A stretch of DNA of 64,000 nt from Nocardioides astragali (GTDB lineage: Bacteria; Actinomycetota; Actinomycetes; Propionibacteriales; Nocardioidaceae). Each line of letters starts with the position of its first letter. The first letter of the stretch is position 1. Shown here piece by piece: positions 38,501 to 43,923 of the stretch. The notes beneath the pieces were generated by a model. It ran no database searches, was not told the origin of the DNA, and saw nothing but the letters and a program-made list of their open reading frames with translations. Made by a program: the position numbers and the translations under genes. The DNA lies in NCBI RefSeq assembly GCF_024436375.1, contig NZ_JAFMZM010000002.1:434001-498000 (forward strand). The letters are read 5' to 3'.

Positions 38501-40509
38501 CCGTCCTCGGTGAAGCCGATGCGGGCGGTGTTGTTCAGGAAGAGCGACCCGCGCACGATGATGGCGTTGTCCGGGGCGTTCGCGAGCCCGCCGCCGATGA
38601 CGCCGCTGTTCCCCCTGATCGTCGAGTCGACGAGCCGGAAGTGGCCGCTCGCCGTGTTGTAGATGCCGCCGCCCGCTCCCTTGGCCCGGTTGCCCGAGAC
38701 CAGCACCCGCCGGAATGTGACCTCGGTGGCGCTGTTCTCCAGGCCGCCGCCGTCGTAGGCGCGGTTGTCCCTGATGGTGCTGTCGACGATGTCGACGTCT
38801 CCCATGTTGTTGAGGCTGAGGGCGCCGCCCTCCTCCGTCGCGCTGTTCTCGTCGAACGTCGAGCCCCGGACGGTCAGGGGGCCGCCATCCGTGTGCAGGG
38901 CGCCGCCGCCGGCGACGTCGTCGGTCATCAGGCCGTCCTCGAGGTGCGGCACGCCGGCGTGGTTGTTCGTGAACGTGGAGTCGACGACCGTCTGCTGGCG
39001 CTCGCTGTGTGTCCACACGCCGCCGCCCTCGCCCCATGACTCGTTCTCGGCCACCGTGACGCGGGTCAGCGTCATGTTCGACCGCCCCTCGCTGGAGATC
39101 GCCGCGCCGTGGTCGGACGAGTGGTTCTTCCTGAACGTCGTGTCGGTGACCGAGAGCTGCGCGTCGCCGTCGTTGAAGAGGCCACCCCCGTTCTCGGCGG
39201 TGTTCTCGAGCACCTGCGAGTCCTTGAGGGTGAACGTGCCGCGTAGTCCGTGCTGCGAGACGTGGCCTCCGCTGTATAGGCCGGCGCCGTTCGCGGCCTG
39301 GTTCTTGGAGATGGTGCTGCCCGAGACGGTGACCGTGCCGCCCTCGCTGTAGAGCCCGGCGCCTGAGGCCGAGGTGCGGTTCTGGGTGATCGTCGTGTTG
39401 GTGACCTCGACGATGCTGTCGCCCTCGCTGAGGATGCCGGCGCCGTTGCCCTCGGCCGCGTTCAGCGAGATGGTCGAGTCGGCGATCTTGAGCGTGCCGA
39501 CCTTCCCCCACCGCGCCTGGTTGGCGATGGCGCTCGCCGCTAGCGGGTAGTCCGCCGGGTCGACCAGGACGAACTGCTCCGGGTCCAGCGGGTCCGGCTT
39601 GATCGGTCCCGGGTTCAGCGTGACCACGCTGCCCTGGGAGATGGTGATCGTGCCGCCCGAGACGTTGTTGATCGCGGCGCCGGTGCCGCCGCTCGAGCCG
39701 TTGCCCGTGAACGTCGAGCGAGTGATCTCGACGCGGCCGTGGGGGAGGAGCTCGAGGTTCGGCGGCTCGGTCGTCCACACGTAGTCGTTGAGGTCCGCGT
39801 GGTTGAGCCCGCCACCGGCCTTCTCCGCGTAGTTGTCCTTGACCGTCACGCCGTCCAGGGTCAGCTTGCCCATCGACCAGTTCTGGATCGCGCCGCCCTC
39901 CTCGGGGCTGAAGCCGTTTTGCAGCGTGAGGTTCCGGAACGTGACGTCACCGGCGCCGGGGTGTACCTCGAAGAGCCGGTCGAGCCCGCGCGCGATGAGC
40001 GGGGAGCTGGGCAGGGGAGTGCCGCCGTCGACGATGGCGTCGCCGAGATGACCCGGTGCCTTCTCGATGGTCACCGGGTCGAGGATCTCGAAATCGCCGA
40101 CGTTGGCGGCGTTCTCGTTGATCGGCGCGATTCCGATCGCGTACGTGCCGGGGAGGACGTGGATGAGGTCGGCGCCGGGGTTCGCGTTGGCCTCCTGGAT
40201 CGCAGCCCGCAGCGTGCAGCCCGTACCGGCAGCGCGACACACGCCGTCGCCGACGTTGGTGTCGACGGCGTCCATGGTGCTGTCGACGACCAGTGTGGCG
40301 CCGGCCGCGGCGGCCTGGGCGGGGAGGTCGAGCGCGGCAACGGCTCCGGACCCGATGGTCAGGGCCAGCATCGACATCAGGACGTGGCGAAGGCCGCGGC
40401 GAGGGCCGCGATGGTGCTGGGGGGGCGTTCGAAGCCGCCCGCGCCCGTGCCGAGACCCGTTTGGTGCCGACGTCACACCCTGCCGAGATGAACTGCGAGA
40501 TCCGTACAT
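20563..40509 (-). CDS. Enormous (about 6648 aa) secreted CSLREA / beta-helix / Ig-like repeat protein
   Basis: The frame is unbroken for 19.9 kb. A long basic N-terminus and hydrophobic stretch (about 43-66) form the signal. A CSLREA-type domain with a probable-surface beta-helix runs to about 870 (CDAGAFEY). A DNRLRE domain spans about 1105-1293. Further right-handed beta-helices lie near 1307-1743, 2130-2556 and 2753-3143. I count 37 Ig-like two-cysteine repeats in all. Two all-beta modules (about 4173-4296 and 5370-5483) contain YDVSTTA(E/T)F and LHFDG. Two more DNRLRE domains lie near the end (6126-6290 and 6480-6648). The ATG at 40509 has GAGGGG 10 nt upstream, better than the farther in-frame start. 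There is no sortase motif. These repeats are more divergent than those of the smaller paralogue. It lies 120 bp after a response regulator gene on the same strand, which makes regulation by that system likely. Confidence 0.9.
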   Translation of the reverse strand: MYGSRSSSRQGVTSAPNGSRHGRGRLRTPPQHHRGPRRGLRHVLMSMLALTIGSGAVAALDLPAQAAAAGATLVVDSTMDAVDTNVGDGVCRAAGTGCTLRAAIQEANANPGADLIHVLPGTYAIGIAPINENAANVGDFEILDPVTIEKAPGHLGDAIVDGGTPLPSSPLIARGLDRLFEVHPGAGDVTFRNLTLQNGFSPEEGGAIQNWSMGKLTLDGVTVKDNYAEKAGGGLNHADLNDYVWTTEPPNLELLPHGRVEITRSTFTGNGSSGGTGAAINNVSGGTITISQGSVVTLNPGPIKPDPLDPEQFVLVDPADYPLAASAIANQARWGKVGTLKIADSTISLNAAEGNGAGILSEGDSIVEVTNTTITQNRTSASGAGLYSEGGTVTVSGSTISKNQAANGAGLYSGGHVSQHGLRGTFTLKDSQVLENTAENGGGLFNDGDAQLSVTDTTFRKNHSSDHGAAISSEGRSNMTLTRVTVAENESWGEGGGVWTHSERQQTVVDSTFTNNHAGVPHLEDGLMTDDVAGGGALHTDGGPLTVRGSTFDENSATEEGGALSLNNMGDVDIVDSTIRDNRAYDGGGLENSATEVTFRRVLVSGNRAKGAGGGIYNTASGHFRLVDSTIRGNSGVIGGGLANAPDNAIIVRGSLFLNNTARIGFTEDGELDENAGKGGGIMSFADGDSLYENTTISGNKAGSAGGGLFHDADGELRLVHMTIWRNSAPAGGAVGVVESDFVPPIPPAANSAVIVKNSILGGSLQGGSCDWYVRSEGGNLETGARNTCFLAVTAETAESPIELGVRDRRGDPQLEAIADNGGPTLTHALRYGSLAIDSSAPPCSVVDQRGIERPQNGRCDAGAFEYVGDPPANDVQPPETEFNYPEDGPFQDGLETMAFRFRGTDNQTAPGELNFECRFLEIDLVEEPEPVAPWDPIPPEEMWNGCASPWSVPLPEEGLFRFEVRAIDRADNTDPTPVSQLISGVGMTPPETLIVEAPGLTPGTTVPPAPASTPTTNSRSALFSFRAVSDFTPSQFAEYECRLDSRDPDMWLECFNPTMFSDLATGLHTFEVRAIAGEAAGPDPTPARYTWRVGPDPDDPGATPISCDEANITLTPNADGWADQVNPLENYWTMTELEVRSDATIPATGPTEHRNARAFFRFPLQSDAPDCELVSATLRLYSGGHTEGRTLLAVPLAETWKESTLNWVSQPDQVAGAVGAPTGSGEGYREFDVEAHVEAIFAGEMPNFGWAVKDQQESDPEGGDQSFVSREQPQDPPEITLPELELRFEAAATPPPPEREEPGAAEVVTCGQVITESTKLAADVTGCLGEGIAIGAPNIVLDLNGHTVASGLLLEPGEEDNLTPGIRNGYPNVEIRNGTVTNYGYGVLLGPGSVNSDVHHMTLTRNALTGVQLFDADNGRLGSTVRDSVFDSNGETGLQLMSGTEGSLIEDNYFISNGMSIHLFDSHRNVIRNNTISGIILDPALDSDAGIVLENGSRQNVVENNDISDTGDAGVVIHQGSHGNTVRGGVLVRNGDAGVIVSDSDRIEVDGVLAHQQSDGGVVLSNSSNSVVKNSDLRYNPSGVDAGGTNNLVVENNDVSNSLQTGIALGDGVNMVIRNNVANRTGGAGISVDASAFDTLGNAVGGALVEGNTANENAESGIAVTVAKHTIRNNTASNNSNYGIDAGEEPVQGEPLDPNRNIDGGGNTAAGNHSDGVTPGLPDAVQCLGVVCATGDPTPMAPVDLAAPETTLTSVPPAVTGNETAVFEFTANDGTNGDPLTAMRFECRLDAPPDPPLPPEEPELEPPDPTEPPEVPEPPEGEFWAECSSPKTFLSLEPAVDHHFEVRAVDQAGNFDLTPAEYTWRIEAGVEEDGTEECGPGETLGVDCTVAGVAPDTRITAAPGELVTDVAGTRFDTTNRAATLKFNGIDNRTAGYNLTFECRVHYDEFNDHLTQADIPSEQVLPFEPCVSPEQYSDLRYGGHIFEVRSIDLGGNRDVTPASHTWWVYPPPPDTTPPETKLLSGPDPTTVQTRATFTFNGTDNQTPAEELGFQCRLDGAMSGGQPAWTTCTSPYTVNGIAPAHHVLQVRAVDLAGNVDDVNGDVDDPTAPDALDPSDGVPAAFEWTVGATPVTKTVFCGQKITQSIIVNNNLGDCLGHGLIVGADKITIDLNGKTIDGKALGAAILNNGFDSVTIKNGRLTDYDYGVMLNNGAKLNIVEGVTVDLTQDAAIALGHGTFPEDPALAPSEPVPGFQSGVDGNILRSNTLVSNKRGVWLLNGAKDNLVHGNLIGNSSDDSVWIERANQNLVEGNSIQASSGAGVLLEGAVDNTVRENSLVDVSVGVLVGATTQGPTVGIESTGNRVEGNTVSDSAGPALEIDTSSGNQLIDNTATLVSSAAIDLFHGNYNVIRGNEVGGNKAGISLKNSSGNLIEGNDASDSEGTGIDLQSQSFSNTLLNNVSSDNVGGGIYIGDETPAGQGTLVQGNTTNGNKGMGIQASKPSHIFKDNVAFDNGSWGINVGDPSGGKSNIDGGGNVAQGNDGPLGVDLKPQQCYNITCTGGLGGGDQISPNTSILETPVNPSSESVAVFRFTGADNASPVTFECRFESTLESDWRACTSPARYNNLANDTYTFEVRAVDFSGNTDPTPATYTWAVVLGDFKASIDSTPDKVTVDTSATFEFSANRDTGVTFRCLRVDAGADLTGLWATAPACASPKTYTGLATGDHEFWVRATDAASNFDTKMYAWTVGAPPVAESVSCGQILTRSTRLLNDLVDCGGHGLIVGAPGITIDLDGHVVDGLGLDAGILNNGHDDVTITNGLVTQFLNGVQLNPGTARNSVHRLRVEGNDEAGVALSDADQGTDGNTIRDNSIVANEIGIALYTGTRHAVIRDNTLAANLGEGAIVLEFASENLIEGNQIGQSGASGVSLLGGGSNTVTDNVLKDNGGIGIMAGDDLLASNDNLIQRNTIRGGQGGVLVAGDGNTILNNDAIGTTGPGVSVELATDTIVKGNDFSGSAGGIVVGEATGTIVEANNASGTLGSGIEIGEFSLDSVVRDNTASGNGGDGIEITESSVLNRGTLVENNTTDANGGDGIYVEGAGHTVKSNVAQLNGGWGIYSVGAVDGGGNFAAGNMEPDQCFGVVCEIGTVPGAPDTWIVSGPADWDIGTPGIQSGSRNASFTYMGADEFSPITDLVFECRLDSTNALAWEDCEYPAEYLNLSPGEHTLDIRAIDMLGQGLADPTPASFTWSYVPLPTGVAPQVTLDVVPDDIEPGTPGVQTWLLDAIFTFHANEPDVTFQCKVDANGYEPCGFEAATFMNQGAFEWALAENEVGPHTFSVRAIDFEGNVGAPTTFTWELMGVNVVITDGPGFTPASGGPQGDPATGGPTASTSAEITFEANVGDVQFWCRFDSLDPGDYFPCESPFRVGPAFAGDTAYPDALLPGDHVLEVYGESELFGSAAELEPAIYEWEVVDAVDTVPPNTTIERAPVAADLSSTVFEFSGTDDLTPEYLLTFECQVTDGTALPNDNEWVECTTPFNLLDVYSYADPQMLLTQHTFHVRAVDMSEPEFPDPTQPNFEGNADPTPASYTWTPVADTRAPLVSITGGPAGGATVGQEPELYTFSGHDNATPQLRLEFECAAFLTAAGIGSAEWASCESPVGGGYDISGLEPGAYTVAVRTTDLAGNIGPAATRTVTVSAAPVVTFLSGPDGRLDPISGEPDGTSGTENAVFTFETDQPGSTYECSVDGSDFLPCGGTTTPATGAAWVVENGTHDFTVRATNPQGIVSEEAVYEWLVQLSADTAEPSSQIVNGPENGTLQTVATFTFKGTDNRTPAASLTFECALDSTTSWNSCTSPEQFSDLTRGSHTLRLRAVDAAGNIESTPSEYTWIVAPPPVVTILTGPGVEQEETTDRSVTFTFSSDVSPVTFHCWLDGKFNPHLPGDTSKPAPCDPTGQSYTDLGIGDHLFAVRAVDQFGNIGVWEDSEFRISPSEATITSAPANGTSTTASFEFTSEPHDPGAVFYCSLDDRPFGLCESPKTYTNLFPGEHTFQVQTLYTGVDWQGLPFEHDPIPAVHTWTVQDFTAPETTIEFGPAATTMSTSAYLQVNSDDPTATIECTLNGVTTDCEPGVVTELTDLVPGDYTFSAVAADPSGNIDPTPATYEWTIGTPSGPPNTAVGDNVAVDLGRVKVTYFSVQTAGTTTADRLGGGPSLPEGYGGGSAQMYDVSTTAEFTDPVTVCIDYDVSDFGGGTPSVRLLHFDGTEWLDVTTLNNPFSSPGRVCSNEVEGFSLFAVARASSGMAPEAYILSGPEGPLGPEGLPTSTSGSARFEFWVDQPGAIAQCSLDGDPFFYCESPVTVGPLEEGGHEFMVQAINEFGWVDLTPALYEWEVLGPDVTPPTTLITSGPPEGSSTPNFISNFEFSGTDDFTPALELDFECTLDGEAIGGCETPEEIEVTTPGEHTLVVQAIDAAGNIDPVGATRTWTVIDMSGPDTEVLTGPEEETTETSATFTFEGFELLNDEPVNQFECALDQGEFGPCPGGVPGEATYPGPLGGGVHVFHVRAVDPDGNRDISPAFYEWMIIGDEDTTPPDTFIVVHPEPANSGPDVTFGFASDEPVETFECSYGTGTPPAAPTTWQECETVWLLEGLGSGQHWLWVRAIDAALTPNTDPTPAGKDRGFGPNDTDPFVWTTTGEPETIIDSGPADPTGSYTATFEFHSDQPGATFQCSVNGSPYVGCSSGYQAGPFLPGPGGEPVEHEFEVRAVNQYRNAAGEQVVDMSPATYAWTVQDVTPPETHFLGAEEIGPEQFLEPGLRFTFRGVDDLGSSYELEFECAITNTTAGDPVVWEGCGESAADDSFFHEIAYADLAGGEYAFQVRALDIAGNHDQTPAPHPAHEFTVEAEPETTFLSVTPDIAGPDFETTATSFSFSFSGTGGSFMCALDSTIFEPCTSPEAYSGVPSGEHLFQVFAVGEHGTPDTTPAEFEFVSGTDVAPDVTINLATAPPSTGGTATTGTIEFGSTDPDASFLCVLDGGPELPCSSPLEYADLPAGEQNPHTLEVTATRADLLPSVTLNTALHEWVITDDAAPETTLLATPSSPSGNEVEFRFTGSDNGTSAANLTFECRLDGVEPWAGCSSPHTVPDLTGGEHTFEVRATDQTAITDPEPASYTWDVIAPPLTTITNEAPVGTEVLEGEVSPSATGELSFFDQPGSTYRCRLDAVDPDVDPFEPCTSPFAYDLSNGEHVFEVKATTPPLGGQPMTESPAASYTWTIDAPDTGAPETTVDLGPANPTTNTTATFLFSGTDNRTAPGALTFECSLDGAPFAPCSSGDAWTGLALGDHTFAVRATDTAGNVDGMPAQYTWTIEAPAPDNTPVGTNVEVSAGGATITFAEVTAAGTTSVSTITADAAPALPSGYAGAGAKFYDVSTTATFVGDATVCLPYDALVDAHVLHFDGQWLDVTLEQQGTLLCGVVSSLSPFAVAEASAAVAPQTTIIQAPTEPAIQSTGDGAEVQFQFASSIDTIERPAQFECSLDGGAWSSCDSPYRFNALFGEHTLRVRAVTDTGVVDATPASYTWTVLARPVATIGSGPADQAPATPDIENEARSATFEFTSDQPGSTFECRLTGESTGTSWQACESPRTYGSLALGEYTFEVQAIKDGHASFLPAQYEWEVADLTAPVVTIDSGPSGTVDERTARFEFSADEPVTFECSLDGAPFGACQSGLQYTGLDRGQHTFEVRATDTSEGENLSVTKSRTWTVADLTAPTISLTGKPAATTSATSAEFTFNATDNWSAPGAITFECRLDGAAYAACGSPKSYSGLSAAQHTFDVRATDAAGNARTEGHTWTVEDVVDPEAEITSVTTGSLIIEFTGTDDHTSAADLEFQCRVDGNAYASCSSPKTYSNADLAAMTPGEHTFAVRAVDEAGNVGQPDTRTFTVADTKAPETSITGHPNATTTNTDATFTFTGSDDGTTPAGLTFQCKLDAGSFEPCASGKSYPGLTVGQHTFQVRATDAAGNTDGSPASHTWEIQEPAPTPDTTAPETTIGSNPPATTTQTNASFEFAGTDNRTPSGSLTFECRLDNGSYAACTTPKAYTGLATGSHTFSVRAKDAAGNTDLSPATYTWTIQSQTVNCGTQQTLTANGDSWVDSGSTGSNKGSDSILKVMSKSGGNLRALVRFNLPTMPAGCSVESATLRMYAKSAAGGRTLQVLRLGGSWTEGGVTWANQPATTGSAVTTTSGTGYREWNVAGMVQGMYTGSNNGFLVRDASENQDAEQQFNSREASTDRPQLVLKFGNGAPPNGVPDTTITGSPRAADPTTSATFTFNGTDDTTPASSLTFQCQLDVAETAPWTACASPRTYTQLAAGSHTFRVRAVDSGGAVDPQPAVFTWTIDQTDPETVITNGPPSSTTSTSARFGFQSPETGTTFECKLDAGAWTVCTSPKDYTGLSVAQHSFQVRATDAAGNVDKTPASQLWTVQPGGDPVNCGPALTRTSVADTWIDQSSPSSNKGSDSILKLMSKNGANLRALVRFDLPAIPTGCVLDTAKLRLHASSASGSQRTLQAFGLGGAWTEGAATWANQPATTGSAATTVSGTGYREWAVATIVQGMYSSGSNHGFLIKDASENQDAEQQFHAREKGDNIPQLVLTFKPAS

Positions 40510-40629
40510 CGCGCCACAACCCCTCGAGGCGACAGAGGCGCCGCCATGAGTCCCGAGCAAACGCCCCAAGTGGAGGGATCGCATGACGTCGCGGTGTCAT
40601 CTTCGCGTTCAGGTGGCTGAACGCTCAGG

Positions 40630-41301
40630 TCAGATTGCCCGGTTGTCGTGCCCGCTCGACTGGCCACGTAGCAGCGCGACAGCCTCGGCTCGGCTGGTCA
40701 CGCGGAGCTTCCGTACCGCATCCGAGATGTGGCGTCGGACAGTGATCGGCTGGACGAACAGCCGGGAGGCGATCTCCCCGGTCGAGAGGCCGCTGACGAG
40801 GAGCCGGAGCACCTCGGACTCGCGGTCGGTGAACGTCACCTCGTGCCCCTGGCTGTTGACCACCCTCGCGGTGCGACGCTTTCCCCGGAGCGCTTCGATG
40901 ACGCGCGCAGTCAGCACGCCGTTGAGGATGGCTTCCCCCTCGATCGCGGCGCGCACGGCAGGGGCAAGGTCCGACGGCGCGATGTCCTTGAGGAGGTAGC
41001 CGATGGCACCGGCCTGGAGTGCATCGACCAGATGGTCCGAGCTCTCCGAGACGGTGAGCATGACACACCTGCAGCTTGGGTTGTCCTGAGTGATCTTCCG
41101 AACCGCCCACAGCCCACTGCCCGGCATGCCGATGTCAAGCAGGCACACGTCAGGACGCACTCGGTGCGCCAGCTCCACGGCGGCGTACGCCGACTCGGCC
41201 TCGCCCACCACCTCGCAGCCGCCGCTCTCCAGGGCCTCGCGGACGCCCACCCGGATGGCCTGGTGGTCGTCGGCGATGAGCACGCGAGGGGTCCGGCTCA
41301 T
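40630..41301 (-). CDS. NarL/LuxR-type response regulator upstream of giant gene
   Basis: The protein is 223 residues. The receiver (about 1-125) has VLIADDHQAIRVG, the acceptor Asp in CLLDIGMPG, VMLTVSES and YLLKDIAP. The LuxR helix-turn-helix is canonical: FTDRESEVLRLLVSGLSTGEIA, then ITVRRHISDAVRKL. The start overlaps the kinase stop by 4 nt, so kinase and regulator form one unit. The next gene on the strand is the 19.9-kb secreted-protein gene, 120 bp away, making it a likely target or operon member. Confidence 0.9.
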   Translation of the reverse strand: MSRTPRVLIADDHQAIRVGVREALESGGCEVVGEAESAYAAVELAHRVRPDVCLLDIGMPGSGLWAVRKITQDNPSCRCVMLTVSESSDHLVDALQAGAIGYLLKDIAPSDLAPAVRAAIEGEAILNGVLTARVIEALRGKRRTARVVNSQGHEVTFTDRESEVLRLLVSGLSTGEIASRLFVQPITVRRHISDAVRKLRVTSRAEAVALLRGQSSGHDNRAI

Positions 41302-42749
41302 GGCACGCGCACCTCCACCGTGGTTCCGGTGCCGTCACCCGTCTCGATCGTCACGCTCCCGTTGACCGCTTCAGCTGACTCGCGGATGCTCGCCAGCGCC
41401 GAGGCGATCGCGGGCCCTGCGTGCGGGTCGAGGCCGGAGCCGTCATCGACGATCCGCAGTCCGACGGATCCGTTGGTCCACAGGTCGATACGCACCTTGT
41501 CGGCTCCGCCCACCCGGGCGGCGGTGCTGATGGCCTCGCGGGTGATCCTGGCGAGGGCGGCACGGACTTCGGTGGTCACCACGATCGATCGGTCGAGGTC
41601 CAGCGACACGTGTGCTCCGGTGCGTCGCGACACCACATCCGCTGCGGCCTCGATGGTGGCGGCGAGGGACTCGTCGACGGGGCCGGACAGCAGCTTGATG
41701 GCACTGCGCGACTGGTCGAGCGCACGGTCCACGGACTCCTGGATCCGGTGCGTGGCGCGAGCCACCTTCTGAGGGTCGCGGGCGCTGGTGATCGTGTGGG
41801 TCTGCGTGCCGATGAAGGCGAGCTCCTGGGCGACGCCGTCGTGCAGTTCTCGCGCGATGCGTCGGCGCTCGCCGTACAGCGCGGAGTCGACCAGTGCCGC
41901 TTCGGCGGCCCGGACCTCCTGGGCGGCGCCGACGAGAAGCACCGCCACCGCGGTGAGGAAGAAGTAGTCGCCCAGGAAGAGGAGCTCCGTGAAGTGGGAC
42001 GGGACGAGGGCGTAGTTGGCGTACGAGACCGCCAGAAGCACGCTTGCGACGCCGAGCCAACCGGTCAGGTCGTCCTGGCGCCTGTGCGCGGCCCTGGTGA
42101 ACATGAGGCCGGCAACCAAGCAGCAGAGCGAGGCCAACACCTCACCGACGAACAGGCTCGGGTGCTCACTCAGGAGCGTGAGGTCTTCGGGCGTGTCTGG
42201 TCTCGTGTCGAAGGCTGCTGGCAACACGCCACGGAACACCCAGGCGATGGTCACCGCGAGTCCCACGACCCCGCCCGTGGCCACCATCGTCGTGGTCACT
42301 GCCAGGCGTGGCCGGACCAGCCTCTCGTCGGGCAGCCAGGCCGCGAGCAGGAGGAGGACGACCGCGACCAGGCCGATCGAGCTGGTCGCCCACGTGGCGA
42401 AGCGACTGGTGGACAAGGAGTCGAATCCGGCGGTGAAGAGCGCGGACACGAGGTTGTCGACGGCCAGCGTGCAGAGTGCGGCAAAGAGCAGCAGGTGCCC
42501 ACGTGTTGGCACGCGCCGCACACGCTCCCACAGAACGGCTGCGGCCAGGATCAGCACCATCGCCGCAGCGAGCTCGACCTGTCCCTCATGGAGGTCGTCC
42601 AGGGTGAGCACGCCGAACGAATGACGGTCGGTGCCCAGCGAGGGGGAGAGGCGCGCGACTGAGACGGCCGTCGTGATCACGACTCCGGATACGGCGGCCA
42701 GCGCAACGGGAAGTATCGAGCCTGCCGAGATCAAGCCCTTGACGGGCAT
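41298..42749 (-). CDS. Membrane sensor histidine kinase with degenerate N-box
   Basis: The protein is 483 residues from ATG 42749; upstream GTG/TTG starts would add a non-homologous leader. Seven to eight membrane segments fill the first 280 residues. A HisKA_3 box (ERRRIARELHDGVAQEL) follows, then HATPase_c with VDDGSGLD and a C-terminal GTGTTVEV. The N-box reads REAISTAARVGGA, where the paralogue has REAVGNAVRHGGA, so the Mg-ATP-binding asparagine and the following histidine are replaced. Kinase activity may be weak or lost, leaving a phosphatase or a pseudokinase sensor. The membrane part is paralogous to the kinase at 11643-13070. Confidence 0.88.
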   Translation of the reverse strand: MPVKGLISAGSILPVALAAVSGVVITTAVSVARLSPSLGTDRHSFGVLTLDDLHEGQVELAAAMVLILAAAVLWERVRRVPTRGHLLLFAALCTLAVDNLVSALFTAGFDSLSTSRFATWATSSIGLVAVVLLLLAAWLPDERLVRPRLAVTTTMVATGGVVGLAVTIAWVFRGVLPAAFDTRPDTPEDLTLLSEHPSLFVGEVLASLCCLVAGLMFTRAAHRRQDDLTGWLGVASVLLAVSYANYALVPSHFTELLFLGDYFFLTAVAVLLVGAAQEVRAAEAALVDSALYGERRRIARELHDGVAQELAFIGTQTHTITSARDPQKVARATHRIQESVDRALDQSRSAIKLLSGPVDESLAATIEAAADVVSRRTGAHVSLDLDRSIVVTTEVRAALARITREAISTAARVGGADKVRIDLWTNGSVGLRIVDDGSGLDPHAGPAIASALASIRESAEAVNGSVTIETGDGTGTTVEVRVP

Positions 42750-43596
42750 GCCCTGAGAGTAGGTCGCGTCGCGGGTGGCGGCCACTACATCTTCCTGAAC
42801 CGGCGTGCCACAGCACGCTGCGACGCGCGGAATGGCTCTCAAATGGTCCAGACCGCTCGAGATGCCCAGGGGTCCGAGTTCAACGACTGGATGGGGACTG
42901 GCGGCATCGCGGCGCTCGCGTGGTCCTGGGAGCCGTGACCCCGGTTGCCATCATCACGCGGCAGCATCGCCACCCTCCGCGGTGACGTGTTCAGGAGCTT
43001 GAACGCGCGACCGCTGGTGCTGTCGAGTGGCGGCGCGCGATGCTTGGGTGGCGCAGCGCGAGCGTGGCGAGCATCGGTCGCGGGACGCCCCCACCCCGCG
43101 GTCGGTGCTCACCCACGTCGCCCGGGACCGGCCACCGCCCGTGGCCGGGACGTTGTCGTCGATCATGACCGCCATGGTCTGTCCATCGATCTCGACGTCG
43201 TGGACGGTGACGCGGGGAGGGCGGACATCATGTGACTTCGACATGGGCCCTTTCCGAACCGACGGCCAGCCCGAGTGCTGGGCCGCCCTCAAAGGCGAGC
43301 CCCGCCGCGTTCATGGACTTGAACGGCTGCGGGACTGGTTAGGCATGGCCTCGCAGAGCTCCAGAGTGGTGCGATGACCCGGTGGGCGCCCGTCTGCTCA
43401 ATTCGACCGGCTGGGAGGTGATCGGCGTGACCGCTGGGATCGGCTCGGGCGAGGGTGGATGGTCGCGATATCGGCTTCACTTGTCGTGCGTTCGCGAGAA
43501 GCGGTTGTGCCGAAGGGAGTCCCGGAACCCTCCCCAGCTCGTCGTCACGTTCGCCGTGATGGATCGAGCGGAGCGGTCAAGCGACGCGGGAAGTAC
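42750..43596. other. Gene-poor region
   Basis: About 850 bp lie between the kinase start and a tiny membrane protein. Most open frames lack ribosome sites or family features. The one weak candidate is listed separately (42954-43244). The promoter for the minus-strand kinase/regulator/giant-gene unit should lie within the first 150 bp, but no clear -10/-35 pair is visible. Confidence 0.5.
42954..43244 (-). CDS. Possible small hypothetical protein
   Basis: A 96-residue frame starts at ATG 43244 with GGAAAGG just upstream. The first 45 residues look protein-like (VTVHDVEIDGQTMAVMIDD). The rest is Arg/Ala/Gln-rich and resembles out-of-frame GC-rich DNA, so the gene may be decayed. I recognise no family. 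Confidence 0.25.
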   Translation of the reverse strand: MSKSHDVRPPRVTVHDVEIDGQTMAVMIDDNVPATGGGRSRATWVSTDRGVGASRDRCSPRSRCATQASRAATRQHQRSRVQAPEHVTAEGGDAAA

Positions 43597-43689
43597 ATGA
43601 CGGGAAACGTGGTGCTCACGCTGGTGCTTCTGGGAGCCGTGGCAGTCGCTGCCTTCATCACGTGGCGGCATTACCGCCCCCGGCGCTGA
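43597..43689 (+). CDS. Tiny single-pass membrane protein
   Basis: A 30-residue product: a short polar start, one hydrophobic helix (VVLTLVLLGAVAVAAFI), then a basic tail with WRHYRPRR. GGGAAG lies 4 nt before ATG 43597. The helix with a positive cytoplasmic tail is what a real small membrane protein looks like, but the length makes this uncertain. Confidence 0.4.
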   Translation: MTGNVVLTLVLLGAVAVAAFITWRHYRPRR

Positions 43690-43923
43690 CGCTCTAGGTG
43701 ACGGGGCAGGAGCTCGAGGACGCGACTCAATCTTCGGCGAGACGAGACGCATCTACTCCATCGTCTCGCTGTGCGGCAGGCCACCCTCGACAGTCGGCTC
43801 CTCGCCGGATCCCGACCTGGCGTCGACCGGTCGGCGCCGGTTTAGGTGGTCCTGATCGCGAAAGCTAGCGCCAAGGAGGACCCGGCCGAGTCGGTCGTCA
43901 TCTCGTGTGGTTCGGCGACCCCG

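Noticed and set aside
13104..40509. The possibility that the repeat arrays are CRISPR or transposon arrays
   Set aside because: The repeats are in frame, 250-270 bp long, encode conserved two-cysteine units and have no spacers.
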